Origin: JBCCOW01 sp038749105
GTDB taxonomy: Bacteria; Planctomycetota; Phycisphaerae; Phycisphaerales; Phycisphaeraceae
NCBI GenBank assembly: GCA_038749105.1
Contig: JBCDIM010000005.1
Span: forward strand, 27,753-91,752
Length of the DNA stretch: 64,000 nt
Direction of reading: 5' to 3'
Made by a program: the position numbers and the translations under genes. This document shows positions 1 through 8,577 of this stretch, one piece after another. Under the pieces are notes generated by a model. It made no database searches, was not told where the DNA came from, and saw nothing but the letters and a program-made list of their open reading frames with translations. The number at the start of each line of letters is the position of its first letter. Position 1 is the first letter of the stretch.

Positions 1-1144
1 CCAGGCGGCGGTGCAGGGCCTCGGCGGTGGAGGGGCCGACGGCGGCGAACCGGGTTCCCGCCAGGGCCCGGGCGTCGAGGTTCAAGGCGTCGAGCCGGTC
101 GGCGAGCACGTCCACCGCGTTGGCTGAGGTGATGACAAGCCAGTCGGTCTGGTCGAGGCTGAGCAGCTGGTGATCGAGGTCGTCGTAGCTGTCGGGGGGG
201 TGCGTGTCGATCGTCGGGGCTTCGAGCACCTCGGCACCGAGGTCGGCCAGGGCATCGCGGAGGGTGCTGGCTTGCTGCCGGGTGCGGGTGATCAAGACAC
301 GCTTGCCGAACAGGGGCTTCGATTCGGGGTTGAAGAAGAAGTCGAGGCCGGGCTCATCGATTGCGCAGACGGGGCCGACGACGATGATGGCGGGGGCCTT
401 GATGCCGGCGGCTTCGGTGATGCCGGGGAGGGTGGCGAGTGTGCCGGTGGCGTGGCGTTGCTTGGGGAGGGTGCCCCACTGGACGATGGCGGCGGGGGTG
501 GAGTCGGGCAGGCCGTGGGAGACAAGGGTGTCGCAGATGGCCTGGAGGCGGGTGACGCCCATGTAGAAGCAGGCGGTGCCGCCGGCCCCGATCAGGGCGG
601 CCAGCGCGGGGTAATCGATCGCGGTCTGGTCCTTGGTGGGGTCTTCGTGCCCGGTCACGAAGGTGAGGGTGGAGGCGAGGTGACGGTGGGTGACGGGGAT
701 GCCGGCGTAGGCGGGTGCGGCGATGCCGGCGGTGACGCCGGGGATGACCTCGCAGGGCACGCCGCTGCGGGCACAGAAGGCGGCTTCTTCGGCCCCCCTG
801 CCGTAGAGGTAGGGGTCGCCGCCCTTGAGGCGGACCACGCGGTGGCCCTGCTTGGCGAGATCGACCAGGAGCTGGTTGGTGTCGGGCTGCTTGACCTTGT
901 GGAGCTTGGCTCGCTTGCCGACGTCGATGCGCTCGGCGGACGCGGGAGCGAGGTCCATCAGGACGGGGTTCGCCAGGGCATCAAAAACAACGGCGGTGGC
1001 GTGTTGGAGGCGGTGCTGGCCCAGGACGGTGAGCAGGCCCGGGTCGCCGGGCCCGGCCCCGATGAGGCTGACCGAGCCCACGGCGGCGGGCGGGTTTGGG
1101 CTGAGGTTATCGGGGCTTGTCGAAGGTTGGGCGGGGTCGGTCAC
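1..1144 (-). CDS. cobA-hemD: Uroporphyrinogen-III C-methyltransferase / uroporphyrinogen-III synthase fusion (3' end cut by window)
   Basis: The gene runs off the left edge of the window. The first half is a SUMT methyltransferase: near the N-terminus is SLIGAGPGDPGLLT (about residues 25-38), then VVRLKGGDPYLYGRGAEE, the SAM-binding and active-site signatures of uroporphyrinogen-III C-methyltransferase. After residue ~270 the frame continues into KRVLITRTRQQASTLRDAL and LVITSANAVDVL, which is the start of HemD (uroporphyrinogen-III synthase). The fused enzyme would cyclise hydroxymethylbilane and methylate the product at C2 and C7 toward sirohaem or cobalamin. A GTG start at 1144 is the best in-frame start before the conserved region. 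The fusion architecture is known in bacteria. The HemD part is incomplete here. Confidence 0.9.
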   Translation of the reverse strand, partial: MTDPAQPSTSPDNLSPNPPAAVGSVSLIGAGPGDPGLLTVLGQHRLQHATAVVFDALANPVLMDLAPASAERIDVGKRAKLHKVKQPDTNQLLVDLAKQGHRVVRLKGGDPYLYGRGAEEAAFCARSGVPCEVIPGVTAGIAAPAYAGIPVTHRHLASTLTFVTGHEDPTKDQTAIDYPALAALIGAGGTACFYMGVTRLQAICDTLVSHGLPDSTPAAIVQWGTLPKQRHATGTLATLPGITEAAGIKAPAIIVVGPVCAIDEPGLDFFFNPESKPLFGKRVLITRTRQQASTLRDALADLGAEVLEAPTIDTHPPDSYDDLDHQLLSLDQTDWLVITSANAVDVLADRLDALNLDARALAGTRFAAVGPSTAEALHRRL

Positions 1145-1249
1145 GGGGTTTGTGCGGCTTTTTCGGGTAGGGGGACAGGCAGCGGTTAACCATAGGGGCT
1201 AGCGCGACGATGCGTGCGGAGGAGGGGTCCTCAAAAAGGAGCACGCGAC

Positions 1250-1618
1250 ATGTCGGCAGCCTCACTTCGCTACGTGGATCCGGACGCCAACCCAAACGAC
1301 AGCTATTTCTTCGAGCGGCGGTCGGCTCCCCGTCGGAAAATGAATGGTCGAGTCACCGCCATGCTTGAGCCCGAAACCGATGGCGGGAGCCTCAAGCGGA
1401 TCTGTTCGCTCACACTGGTGGACGGCTCGGCGAACGGGCTGGGAACACGTTGCGATCAGGAGGTCACGAAAGGGACGCGTCTGAGCGTGTTCTTCCCGCC
1501 GCACGGGTACGAGGCCGGCTTCGCCATGGGCGGCGAGGTGGTGAACTGCTGGCAAGAGGGCGATGCTTGGCGGGTCGGGATTGCGCTGGACGAGACGGTG
1601 GGCCGGCTGGCGGGGTGA
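1250..1618 (+). CDS. PilZ-domain protein
   Basis: A 122-residue protein that is essentially one PilZ domain. An arginine-rich RRSAPRR motif (about residues 23-29) is followed by DGSANGLG (about 59-66), matching the RxxxR and (D/N)xSxxG pattern with which PilZ domains bind cyclic di-GMP. A beta-rich stretch with KGTRLSVFFPP follows, then a C-terminal beta strand. I chose the ATG at 1250 because AAGGAG lies 8 bases upstream. An in-frame GTG at 1214 has no such site. The protein has no output domain, so it probably acts by protein contact. A diguanylate cyclase sits at 14.5 kb. Binding of c-di-GMP is inferred from the motif. Confidence 0.75.
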   Translation: MSAASLRYVDPDANPNDSYFFERRSAPRRKMNGRVTAMLEPETDGGSLKRICSLTLVDGSANGLGTRCDQEVTKGTRLSVFFPPHGYEAGFAMGGEVVNCWQEGDAWRVGIALDETVGRLAG

Positions 1619-1630
1619 GGCAGGAGAAGT

Positions 1631-1658
1631 TGGAAGCTGGGAGCTGGAAGCTAGAAGG
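1631..1658. repeat. Heptanucleotide tandem repeat between convergent genes
   Basis: Four degenerate 7-bp units (TGGAAGC, TGGGAGC, TGGAAGC, TAGAAGG) lie head to tail in the 60-bp gap between the PilZ gene and the HIT gene, which end facing each other. They are purine-rich on the + strand. I see no open frame or U-tract hairpin in the gap. Confidence 0.5.
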
Positions 1659-1678
1659 TTGAGGCTGACAGGCGGCGG

Positions 1679-2236
1679 TTACGCATCACCCATCTGCGCG
1701 AGGGTTTCGCGGAGGCGGGTGTAGGACTGTTCGAGTGCTTGGGGGATGACCCGGACGCCGGGGATCGTCTGCATGAAGTTGGTGTCACCGTTCCACCGGG
1801 GGACGGCGTGGAGGTGGAGATGCCCCGGGACGCCTGCGCCAGCGGCCCGGCCAAGGTTGAGCCCCAGGTTCACGCCCTGACAATGGCACGCGGCTTTGAG
1901 CAGGCGTGTAGCGAGCTCGGCGGTCTCCATCAGCTCAGCCCGACAGCCTGGCGTGAGCTCCGAGAGCTCCGCGGCGTGTTGGTGGGGGGCGATCAGCAGG
2001 TGGCCGTTGGCGTAGGGGTAGCGGTTGAGCAGGAGGACGGTGCTGGGGTAACGACGGAGGACGAGGCGTTCGCGGGCTTCCTCAGGGGTGAGATCTTCGC
2101 GGGCGGCATCGCAGAGGAAACAGCCGTTGCCGCGATCCAGCGGCGGCGGGGCCTCGGGGTCCGGGCCGGGCTGGCCCAAGTTTTCCAGGTAGGCCATCCG
2201 CCAAGGGGCCCAGAGGTTTTGCGGGGAGTCGGGCAT
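1679..2236 (-). CDS. HIT-family nucleotide hydrolase/phosphorylase
   Basis: A 185-residue histidine-triad protein. The triad is H139-L-H141-L-H143 within GHLHLHAVPRW, the nucleotide alpha-phosphate site of the superfamily. An upstream CFLC pair (C39, C42) together with histidines near 85-87 resembles the zinc site of the longer HIT proteins annotated as AP4A phosphorylase/hydrolase-like. The conserved NLWAPWR at the N-terminus and YPYANGHLLIAP also fit this subgroup. A role in hydrolysing dinucleoside polyphosphates or nucleotidyl adducts is likely, but the exact substrate cannot be read from sequence. It is divergent from the Mrp operon across 145 bases. Confidence 0.88.
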   Translation of the reverse strand: MPDSPQNLWAPWRMAYLENLGQPGPDPEAPPPLDRGNGCFLCDAAREDLTPEEARERLVLRRYPSTVLLLNRYPYANGHLLIAPHQHAAELSELTPGCRAELMETAELATRLLKAACHCQGVNLGLNLGRAAGAGVPGHLHLHAVPRWNGDTNFMQTIPGVRVIPQALEQSYTRLRETLAQMGDA

Positions 2237-2381
2237 AACGGCAGCCTAGCGTGGTCGGCGGAGCCAAGGACACACAAGGGATAACTTGAGTCGGACTCGT
2301 TTGCCGACCGATGGCCTCATTACTTGGGGAGGTGGGGTGGTGTCGGTGTTGTTGCCGACGGGGACCGGTTGATCTTTGCCC

Positions 2382-4958
2382 ATGCCTGAGCACGCGTCAG
2401 TCTGGTTGATCTTGGTGGCGGTGCTCGCGCCGGTCACGGCGGGGGTAGCGACGATGTGGCTGCCCAGGTCGGCGGTCGCGCTGCGGGTCGCGGTGGCGAT
2501 CTGCGGGCCGCTCACGGCGTTCTTCTGCATCCTCGCTTCACTGTCGGTCGGGGGCCTGGACCGCACACCAAACGGCGAGATCGGCTGGCTGCCCTCGCTC
2601 AACATCAACCTTGCGTTTTTGACCGACGGGCTCGGGGCGTTCTTCGGGCTGCTGGTCTCGGGGATCGGGGCGATGATCGTGCTCTATGCCCGGGGCTACT
2701 TCGGGAAGGAAGGCCCGACCTCCAAGGAAGACCTGGCCCGGTTCTACCCGCTGCTGGGCTTCTTTATGACGGCGATGGTGGGGCTGGTCCTCGCGGACTA
2801 CACCCTGCTGACGCTGCTGTTCTGGGAGATGACGAGCATCAGCTCGTTCTTTCTGATCGGCTGGGACCGGTATGACAAGAAGGCGGTGAAGCTGGGCATG
2901 CAGGCCTTCTTCACGACGGGGCTGGGCGGGCTGGCGCTGCTGGGCGGGATCCTGCTGTTCGGCGACACGACCGGGGTGTGGCGGTGGAGCACGATGCTGG
3001 AGAGCTTGGGGGCCATTCACTGGAGCAGCGGCGGCGTGCTGTGGGCCTTCGTGCTGATGTTCATCGGGGCGGCGGCGAAGTCGGCACAGTGGCCTGCCCA
3101 CTACTGGCTGCCCGGCGCGATGGCGGCCCCGACGCCGGTCTCGGCGTTCCTGCACTCGGCGACCATGGTCAAGGCGGGGGTGTTCCTGACCGGCAGGCTG
3201 CTGCCGGGGTTCATGATGGTGGACCAGTGGGCGGCGGTGATCGTGCCGTTCGGCGCGGTGACGATGCTGATCGGTGGGGTGCTGGCCCTGAACCAGCACG
3301 ACCTCAAGCGGATCTTCGCCTACACGACCGTCTCGCAGCTGGGGCTGCTGATGACGATGTACGGGCTCGCGGGGTACAGCTACAAGGGTGCGCCCGCGAT
3401 CGACTTCGATATCACGCAGATCGCCAACCATGCGTTCTACAAGGCCCCGCTGTTCATCGCGGCGGGGGCAATCGGGCACGTCGCGTCGCGGCAGCTGCCC
3501 GAACTGTTCGGGGCGTTCCACAAGCACAAGATGATCTGCGTGACGATGCTGCTGGCGGGCTACGCGCTGGCGGCGGGGCCGGGCACGATCAGCTTCCCCG
3601 CCAAGGAGCTGTTCCTCTACGCGGTCTACCACGCGGCAGAGGAAGCCCCGTGGCTGTGGCTGGTGATGGCGATGACGGTGGCAACCGCGATGTGCAACGT
3701 CGCGATCTTCATCCGGCTGCTCACCACGCTGATGGGCTGGCGGTTCGGGATGAAGGCCGAGCCTCACGGGCATGATGACCACGACGATCACCATCACGAG
3801 CATCACCACGAGCACGGCGTCATGGCCGCGATGATCTGGCTGCCCGGGCTGTTGATCGTCTCGCTGCAGTACGTCGGCGGACTGATCCCGCCGGTGTGGG
3901 ACGCCCTGTTCCTGCCCTTCGAAACCAACGCGAACTACTTCTCAATGGACAAGGGCGTGCCGAGCCTCTGGTACGCGATCACGCACCCGAGCCTGCCGCT
4001 CCTGATGTCGTTCCTCGCGATCGGCGGCGGCGTGCTGCTCGGGATCAGCAAGGTCGCCCGGCGCGAGCACCACGACATCCACGACAAGATCTACCCGCTG
4101 GCCTACTTCCTCTCGGTCACCGGCGGCGGTAAGGTCTTCCGGCTGGTCCAGACCGGGAACTTCAAGCACTACATGCTCTTCGTCCTGGGCTTCTTCCTGC
4201 TCACCTTCGGCTGGGCGGCCCTGCCCGACGACGCGATGCGGCGGCTGGTGGCCCTGTCGCCCGGCTCGGGCTACGGCGTCGGCCTGCTGCTCGGGATGAT
4301 CACCTGCTTCACCGCGCTGGCGATCCCCTTCACCAAGGTCCGCGTGATCCGTGTGGTCTTCCTCGGGGCGTGCGGGTTCTCCGTCGTCGGGATCTACCTC
4401 GTCTATCAGGCCCCGGACCTGGCGCTCACGCAGCTGATGTTCGAGATCATCTCAGTGATCCTGTTCGTCATCGTGCTGCGGCTGCTCCCGAAGGAGAAGA
4501 TGCTGAAGCAGGCCCTGGTCGGCAGGGTCGGCAGGGTCGCGATCGCGGCGAGCGTGGGGCTGGCGGTCGGGTGGATGACCCTGACCGCGGCGAGCTCCGA
4601 CCCCGAGGTGCGGGTCGGTGAAACGCTGGCCCAGCACAGCTACGGCAACTACGCCTACGGCGACGACGGCAAGAAGCTCAAGGACGCCGAAGGCAACTAT
4701 GTGCAGGGCATGGACACCGCCCTGGACACGGCCCGCGGCGCCGGCGGGGACAACATCGTCAACGTGATCCTCGTCGACTTCCGGGCTTTGGACACCTACG
4801 GCGAGATCGCGGTCCTCGGGCTCGCGGCCATCGGCGTGTGGTCGCTGCTGCCCAGGCGTCGCCGCGGCCGACCGGACCTCAACCCCGGGCCGCACCGCAC
4901 ACTGGTGAGCGACGGGCCGAACGCCAACCCCCACATCGCCGAAGGGGGTGCGGCATGA
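2382..4958 (+). CDS. mrpA: Mrp Na+/H+ antiporter subunit A
   Basis: First gene of a seven-gene Mrp (Mnh/Sha) cation/proton antiporter operon. The 858-residue polytopic protein has the proton-translocating antiporter core related to NADH dehydrogenase subunit 5 (AAAKSAQWPAHYWLPGAM and the STMVKAGVFL region), followed by the DUF4040-type domain (YQAPDLALTQLMFE) and a C-terminal MbhE-like segment (RALDTYGEIAVLGLAAIGVW). An unusual histidine/aspartate-rich loop is encoded at about 3763-3820, between membrane segments. ATG 2382 was chosen; an in-frame TTG at 2376 is possible. The stop overlaps the start of mrpB (ATGA). Na+ efflux coupled to H+ entry is the known family function. Confidence 0.95.
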   Translation: MPEHASVWLILVAVLAPVTAGVATMWLPRSAVALRVAVAICGPLTAFFCILASLSVGGLDRTPNGEIGWLPSLNINLAFLTDGLGAFFGLLVSGIGAMIVLYARGYFGKEGPTSKEDLARFYPLLGFFMTAMVGLVLADYTLLTLLFWEMTSISSFFLIGWDRYDKKAVKLGMQAFFTTGLGGLALLGGILLFGDTTGVWRWSTMLESLGAIHWSSGGVLWAFVLMFIGAAAKSAQWPAHYWLPGAMAAPTPVSAFLHSATMVKAGVFLTGRLLPGFMMVDQWAAVIVPFGAVTMLIGGVLALNQHDLKRIFAYTTVSQLGLLMTMYGLAGYSYKGAPAIDFDITQIANHAFYKAPLFIAAGAIGHVASRQLPELFGAFHKHKMICVTMLLAGYALAAGPGTISFPAKELFLYAVYHAAEEAPWLWLVMAMTVATAMCNVAIFIRLLTTLMGWRFGMKAEPHGHDDHDDHHHEHHHEHGVMAAMIWLPGLLIVSLQYVGGLIPPVWDALFLPFETNANYFSMDKGVPSLWYAITHPSLPLLMSFLAIGGGVLLGISKVARREHHDIHDKIYPLAYFLSVTGGGKVFRLVQTGNFKHYMLFVLGFFLLTFGWAALPDDAMRRLVALSPGSGYGVGLLLGMITCFTALAIPFTKVRVIRVVFLGACGFSVVGIYLVYQAPDLALTQLMFEIISVILFVIVLRLLPKEKMLKQALVGRVGRVAIAASVGLAVGWMTLTAASSDPEVRVGETLAQHSYGNYAYGDDGKKLKDAEGNYVQGMDTALDTARGAGGDNIVNVILVDFRALDTYGEIAVLGLAAIGVWSLLPRRRRGRPDLNPGPHRTLVSDGPNANPHIAEGGAA

Positions 4959-5449
4959 GCTCGATGCTCCTGCGGACCGCGATGCGGCTGCTGTTCCCGC
5001 TGACCCTGCTGTTCGGCGTCTACATGACCATCAAGGGCCACAACGAGCCCGGCGGCGGCTTCATCGGCGGGCTCATCCTCGCCACCGCGCTGGCCCTCTA
5101 CCGCATGGCGGCCGGCCCCGGCTCGCTCTGGGACATCATCCCCGTCCACCCCCGCGTGCTCGTGACCGTCGGGCTAGGCTTCGCGACCCTCACCGCGCTC
5201 GGCCCCATGCTGCTCGGCCTGCCCGTCCTCACCTCCTGGACCGGCGATGTGCCCCTGCCCTTCGGCGAATCCGTCCACCTCGCCACCGCACTGGTCTTCG
5301 ACCTCGGCGTCGTCTTCGTCGTGATCGGCGTGTCCATCGGCATGATCACCCGCCTCTCCGAAGAGTGCGAAGACCTCGACGACCCCACCCCCCTCTCCGA
5401 TGACAGTGCGGAAGCGGATCGGGCCGCTGGAGAAGGGGGTGCGGCATGA
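4955..5449 (+). CDS. mrpB: Mrp Na+/H+ antiporter subunit B
   Basis: A 164-residue MnhB-domain membrane protein with the hallmark GHNEPGGGFIGGL (about residues 29-41) and four apparent transmembrane segments, followed by an acidic cytosolic tail. The ATG overlaps the mrpA stop by four bases, and its own stop overlaps mrpC in the same way, so the longer upstream open frame is not used. It is a structural subunit of the Mrp complex in the inner membrane. Confidence 0.95.
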   Translation: MSSMLLRTAMRLLFPLTLLFGVYMTIKGHNEPGGGFIGGLILATALALYRMAAGPGSLWDIIPVHPRVLVTVGLGFATLTALGPMLLGLPVLTSWTGDVPLPFGESVHLATALVFDLGVVFVVIGVSIGMITRLSEECEDLDDPTPLSDDSAEADRAAGEGGAA

Positions 5450-5943
5450 CCCTGATCGTCTCGGTCTGCGTGGCGGTGATCTTCGGGACCAGCATCTACC
5501 TCATGCTCGGGCGTGAGCTGAAATCGGTTGCCATGGGCGTGTTCCTGCTGGGACACGCCGCGAACCTCTGCATCCTGGCTCAGTCCGGCAGCCCGCTGGT
5601 CGTCGGCGACGACGGCGACATCGAGGGCATCAAGCGGCCGCCCATCCTCGGGCAGGGCGAGCCGAAGGACGCACCCCTGAACCTGCTGGTCGACCCGCTG
5701 CCCCAGGCCCTGATCCTGACCGCGATCGTGATCAGCTTCGGCGTCATGGCCTTCCTGCTCACGCTGCTGGTCAAGACCGCACGATCGCAGGGCACGCTCG
5801 ACCTCGACGAGCTGGCCCAGAACGCCGACGCACACGACGGGCCCGTGACCGTGCCCGTGCAGTCCGAGGACGACGAGAACCGCACCACGCACGGCCCGAT
5901 GCCCGACCGGGGCAACGATCCGGAAAGGGGTGAGCCCGCATGA
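5446..5943 (+). CDS. mrpC: Mrp Na+/H+ antiporter subunit C
   Basis: A 165-residue NuoK-like subunit with three hydrophobic segments. Typical features are SIYLMLGRELKSVAMGVFLL, HAANLCIL and NLLVDPLPQALILTAIVI. A polar insertion of about 25 residues between the second and third segments (VVGDDGDIEGIKRPPIL) and a hydrophilic C-terminal tail of about 50 residues make it longer than the usual ~115 residues of MrpC. It starts within the mrpB stop (ATGA) and ends on the mrpD start. Part of the antiporter complex. Confidence 0.94.
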   Translation: MTLIVSVCVAVIFGTSIYLMLGRELKSVAMGVFLLGHAANLCILAQSGSPLVVGDDGDIEGIKRPPILGQGEPKDAPLNLLVDPLPQALILTAIVISFGVMAFLLTLLVKTARSQGTLDLDELAQNADAHDGPVTVPVQSEDDENRTTHGPMPDRGNDPERGEPA

Positions 5944-7637
5944 GCATGCCCCCCATGCACGACCTCATCGCGCTGCTCATCGTGATCCCGCTGGTCGCGG
6001 GCCTGCTGTCGCTGGCCGTGATCAATTCGCGGTTCTGGTCCCGAGCGATCGGCGTCTCGAGCATCGTCCTCACGCTGGGGCTCGCGCTCGGGCTGCTTCT
6101 GCAGCTCACCGCCCAGGGCGGCGCGGTGCTGGTCTCCGAGATGGGCGACTGGAAAGCCCCGTTCGGCATCGTGCTGGTCTACGACAGCCTCTCGGGCATC
6201 CTGATCACCGCCGCGATGGTCGCCGCACTCGCCGCCTACCTGCACAGCTTCTCCAGCCTCGACCCCAACGTCGAACGCCGGTACTTCCACCCGCTGCTGC
6301 AGTTCCTGCTGGTGGGCGTCAACCTGTCGTTCGCCACCGGTGACCTGTTCAACCTGTTCGTGGGCTACGAGGTCATGCTCATGGCGAGCTACGCCCTGCT
6401 GACGATCGGCTCGGGCAAGGCCCAGCTCCGCCAGGCGTACAAATACGTCCTGCTCAACGTGCTCGCGGGCACGATGCTGCTGATGTCCGCGGGCATGACC
6501 TACGGGATGTTCGGCACGCTCAACATGGCCGACCTGGCCCGGATCATCTGCGAGATCGAAGCCGACCCGAGCCGCCAACTCCCGGCCGGGTTCACGGCCC
6601 TCTCGGTGATGATGCTCCTGGTCTTCGCGGTGAAGGGCGCCTTCTTCCCGCTGTGGTTCTGGCTGCCGGACACCTATTACACTCTGCCGATCGCGATCGG
6701 CGGGCTCTTCGGCGGACTCCTGACCAAGGTCGGGGTCTACACCATCGTCCGGCTGTTCCCCGGCGTCTTCGCCTCCGACGGCATGGGCGGCAGCAGCGAA
6801 GTCATCGCGGTCGTGCTCGCGGTCGCCGCGGGGATCACGATGTTCCTCGGGGTGCTCGGCGCGGTGTCACAGCACCGGGTGAGAAAGATCCTCGCGGTGC
6901 ACGTGATCAGCCAGGTCGGGTACATGGCGGCGGGCATCGCGGTCGCGGTGTGGGTCGACCGGGGTGCGGTGCTCGAAGGCCAGGTGACCGGGCGAACCAT
7001 CGCGGCGTTCGCCATCGGCGGCTGCGTCTTCCACATGGTCCACAACATCATCGTGAAGTGCGCGTTGTTCCTCTGCTGCGGCCTGATGGAGAAGCACGCC
7101 GGCACGGACGACCTGGACAAGCTCGGCGGGCTGCTCAAACGCGACGTGTTCCTCGCGGTGCTCCTGTTCATCTCCGCGATGAGCCTGGTCGGCTTCCCGC
7201 CCCTCTCGGGCTTCGGCGGCAAGATCGTCATCATCCAGGCCGGCTGGTCCAACCTCTGGGTCCTGTCGATCGTCGGGCTGCTCACCGGGGCCCTGACGCT
7301 GCTGTCCATGCTCAAGATCTGGAGCTACGGGTTCTGGAACCCGGACCAGGCACCCGTGGCCCGCCAGCCCTCGCACGTCAAGGCGACCAATCGCCCGGCT
7401 TACCTGGGCGTCGCCATCCTCGTTGCCGTGGCCCTGTTCCTCGGCTTCGGCTCCGAAGCGGTCTACGAGATCGCTTTCAACGCCGGCGACCAGATCGCGG
7501 ACCGCACCGCCTACATCCAGGCCGTCCTCGGGCCCGAGGGCATCGCCCACCTCGACGGGCCCGCCCTCGCCGACCCCGCCGCGATGACCCAACCGGCCAC
7601 ACCGCCGACCACCCAACCCGCGGAGGTCCTGCCATGA
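5940..7637 (+). CDS. mrpD: Mrp Na+/H+ antiporter subunit D
   Basis: A 565-residue polytopic antiporter subunit homologous to NuoM/NuoN and MrpA. FFPLWFWLPDTYYTLPIAIGGLF carries the conserved lysine/proline helix region, and GFPPLSGFGGKIVIIQAGW lies in the C-terminal half. It is an ion-translocating subunit of the Mrp complex. A short Ala/Pro/Thr-rich C-terminal tail follows the last membrane helix. Both ends overlap neighbours by four bases, indicating translational coupling. Confidence 0.95.
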   Translation: MSMPPMHDLIALLIVIPLVAGLLSLAVINSRFWSRAIGVSSIVLTLGLALGLLLQLTAQGGAVLVSEMGDWKAPFGIVLVYDSLSGILITAAMVAALAAYLHSFSSLDPNVERRYFHPLLQFLLVGVNLSFATGDLFNLFVGYEVMLMASYALLTIGSGKAQLRQAYKYVLLNVLAGTMLLMSAGMTYGMFGTLNMADLARIICEIEADPSRQLPAGFTALSVMMLLVFAVKGAFFPLWFWLPDTYYTLPIAIGGLFGGLLTKVGVYTIVRLFPGVFASDGMGGSSEVIAVVLAVAAGITMFLGVLGAVSQHRVRKILAVHVISQVGYMAAGIAVAVWVDRGAVLEGQVTGRTIAAFAIGGCVFHMVHNIIVKCALFLCCGLMEKHAGTDDLDKLGGLLKRDVFLAVLLFISAMSLVGFPPLSGFGGKIVIIQAGWSNLWVLSIVGLLTGALTLLSMLKIWSYGFWNPDQAPVARQPSHVKATNRPAYLGVAILVAVALFLGFGSEAVYEIAFNAGDQIADRTAYIQAVLGPEGIAHLDGPALADPAAMTQPATPPTTQPAEVLP

Positions 7638-8116
7638 CCCTCCCGCTGTTCCTGCTCAACCTCGTCCTCGCCGGCGTGTGGATCGTCCTGAACCAGGACG
7701 CGAGCTTCTTCCACCTGCTCATGGGCTTCCTCGCCGGGGCGGTCATCACCCACATCCTCGCGGTTGCTCTCGGCCAGGGGAACTACCTCGGCAAGCTCTG
7801 GACCCGCGTGCGGTTCCTCGGCTACTTCATCCGCATCCTCGTCCAGGCCAACATCGAGGTCGCCGTCGAAATCCTCACGCCCGGCCACTCTATGAAGCCC
7901 CGGTTCATCCGCTACGACGTGACTGACCTCGACCCGGTCCAGACCACCACCCTCGCCTCCGCGATCACCCTCACCCCCGGCACCCTCTCGACCGACGTCT
8001 CCGACGACGGCAACACCCTCTACATCCACGCTATGTACGCCGACGACCGCGAGACCGCGCTCGCCAGCCTCGACGAGCTGCGACGCCGACTGATCGAGGA
8101 CGTGTTCGAACAATGA
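7634..8116 (+). CDS. mrpE: Mrp Na+/H+ antiporter subunit E
   Basis: A 160-residue MnhE-domain protein. Two to three N-terminal transmembrane segments are followed by a cytosolic domain with ITLTPGTLSTDVSDDGNTLY, the conserved core of MrpE, and a charged C-terminus. The ATG overlaps the mrpD stop, and the stop overlaps the mrpF start. A much longer upstream open frame in the same phase is antisense-like filler and is not the gene start. Confidence 0.95.
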   Translation: MTLPLFLLNLVLAGVWIVLNQDASFFHLLMGFLAGAVITHILAVALGQGNYLGKLWTRVRFLGYFIRILVQANIEVAVEILTPGHSMKPRFIRYDVTDLDPVQTTTLASAITLTPGTLSTDVSDDGNTLYIHAMYADDRETALASLDELRRRLIEDVFEQ

Positions 8117-8577
8117 GCCGCCCCCGCCCGACCATCCCGACCCTGCTGACCCTCGTGACGCTGACCCTGACCGTGCTCGCCGGGCTCCCGGCCTACGCCG
8201 CCAAGCCCGCCGCCGACAACATGCCGTCGCACCACGACGACCGCACCGCCCTGGGCCAGTTCATCGTGGACGTCGCGGCACCGATCGGCGTGGCCCTGAT
8301 CCTGCTCGCGATCTGCCTCTGCATCTACCGCATGATCCGCGGGCCGCACCTCGCCGACCGCGTCCTCGCGGGGGACACGATCGCGATCCTCGTGGTCGGC
8401 ATCGTGGCCGTGTTCTCGATGATGCTCGAGACCGCCCTGTTCTTCGACGCCGCTCTGGTCGTCGCCATCATCGGGTTCGCCTCCACCGTCGCGTTCTCGC
8501 AGTACATCGGGGCGAAGCGCAAGACCGACGACCCCGCCTCCCCCGAACCCGATCCTTCGCCGGAGACCCCCGCATGA
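8113..8577 (+). CDS. mrpF: Mrp Na+/H+ antiporter subunit F with N-terminal extension
   Basis: The C-terminal ~90 residues are a standard MrpF (IYRMIRGPHLADRVLAGDTI followed by two hydrophobic helices). Before it lies an extension of about 55 residues that looks like a signal peptide ending at AYAAKPA (about residues 28-34), plus a short hydrophilic linker. The total of 154 residues compares with ~90-100 for typical MrpF. The start is fixed by the ATGA overlap with mrpE, so the extension is probably real. It could place the N-terminus outside the membrane. Confidence 0.92.
   Translation: MSRPRPTIPTLLTLVTLTLTVLAGLPAYAAKPAADNMPSHHDDRTALGQFIVDVAAPIGVALILLAICLCIYRMIRGPHLADRVLAGDTIAILVVGIVAVFSMMLETALFFDAALVVAIIGFASTVAFSQYIGAKRKTDDPASPEPDPSPETPA

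Noticed and set aside
170..1189. Long open frame on the + strand rich in Gly, Val and Asp
   Set aside because: It is antisense to the clear CobA-HemD fusion. GC-rich codon bias opens frames on the opposite strand.
2538..3815. 425-codon open frame on the - strand
   Set aside because: Antisense to mrpA, with Arg/Gln/His-rich low-complexity product and no family motif.
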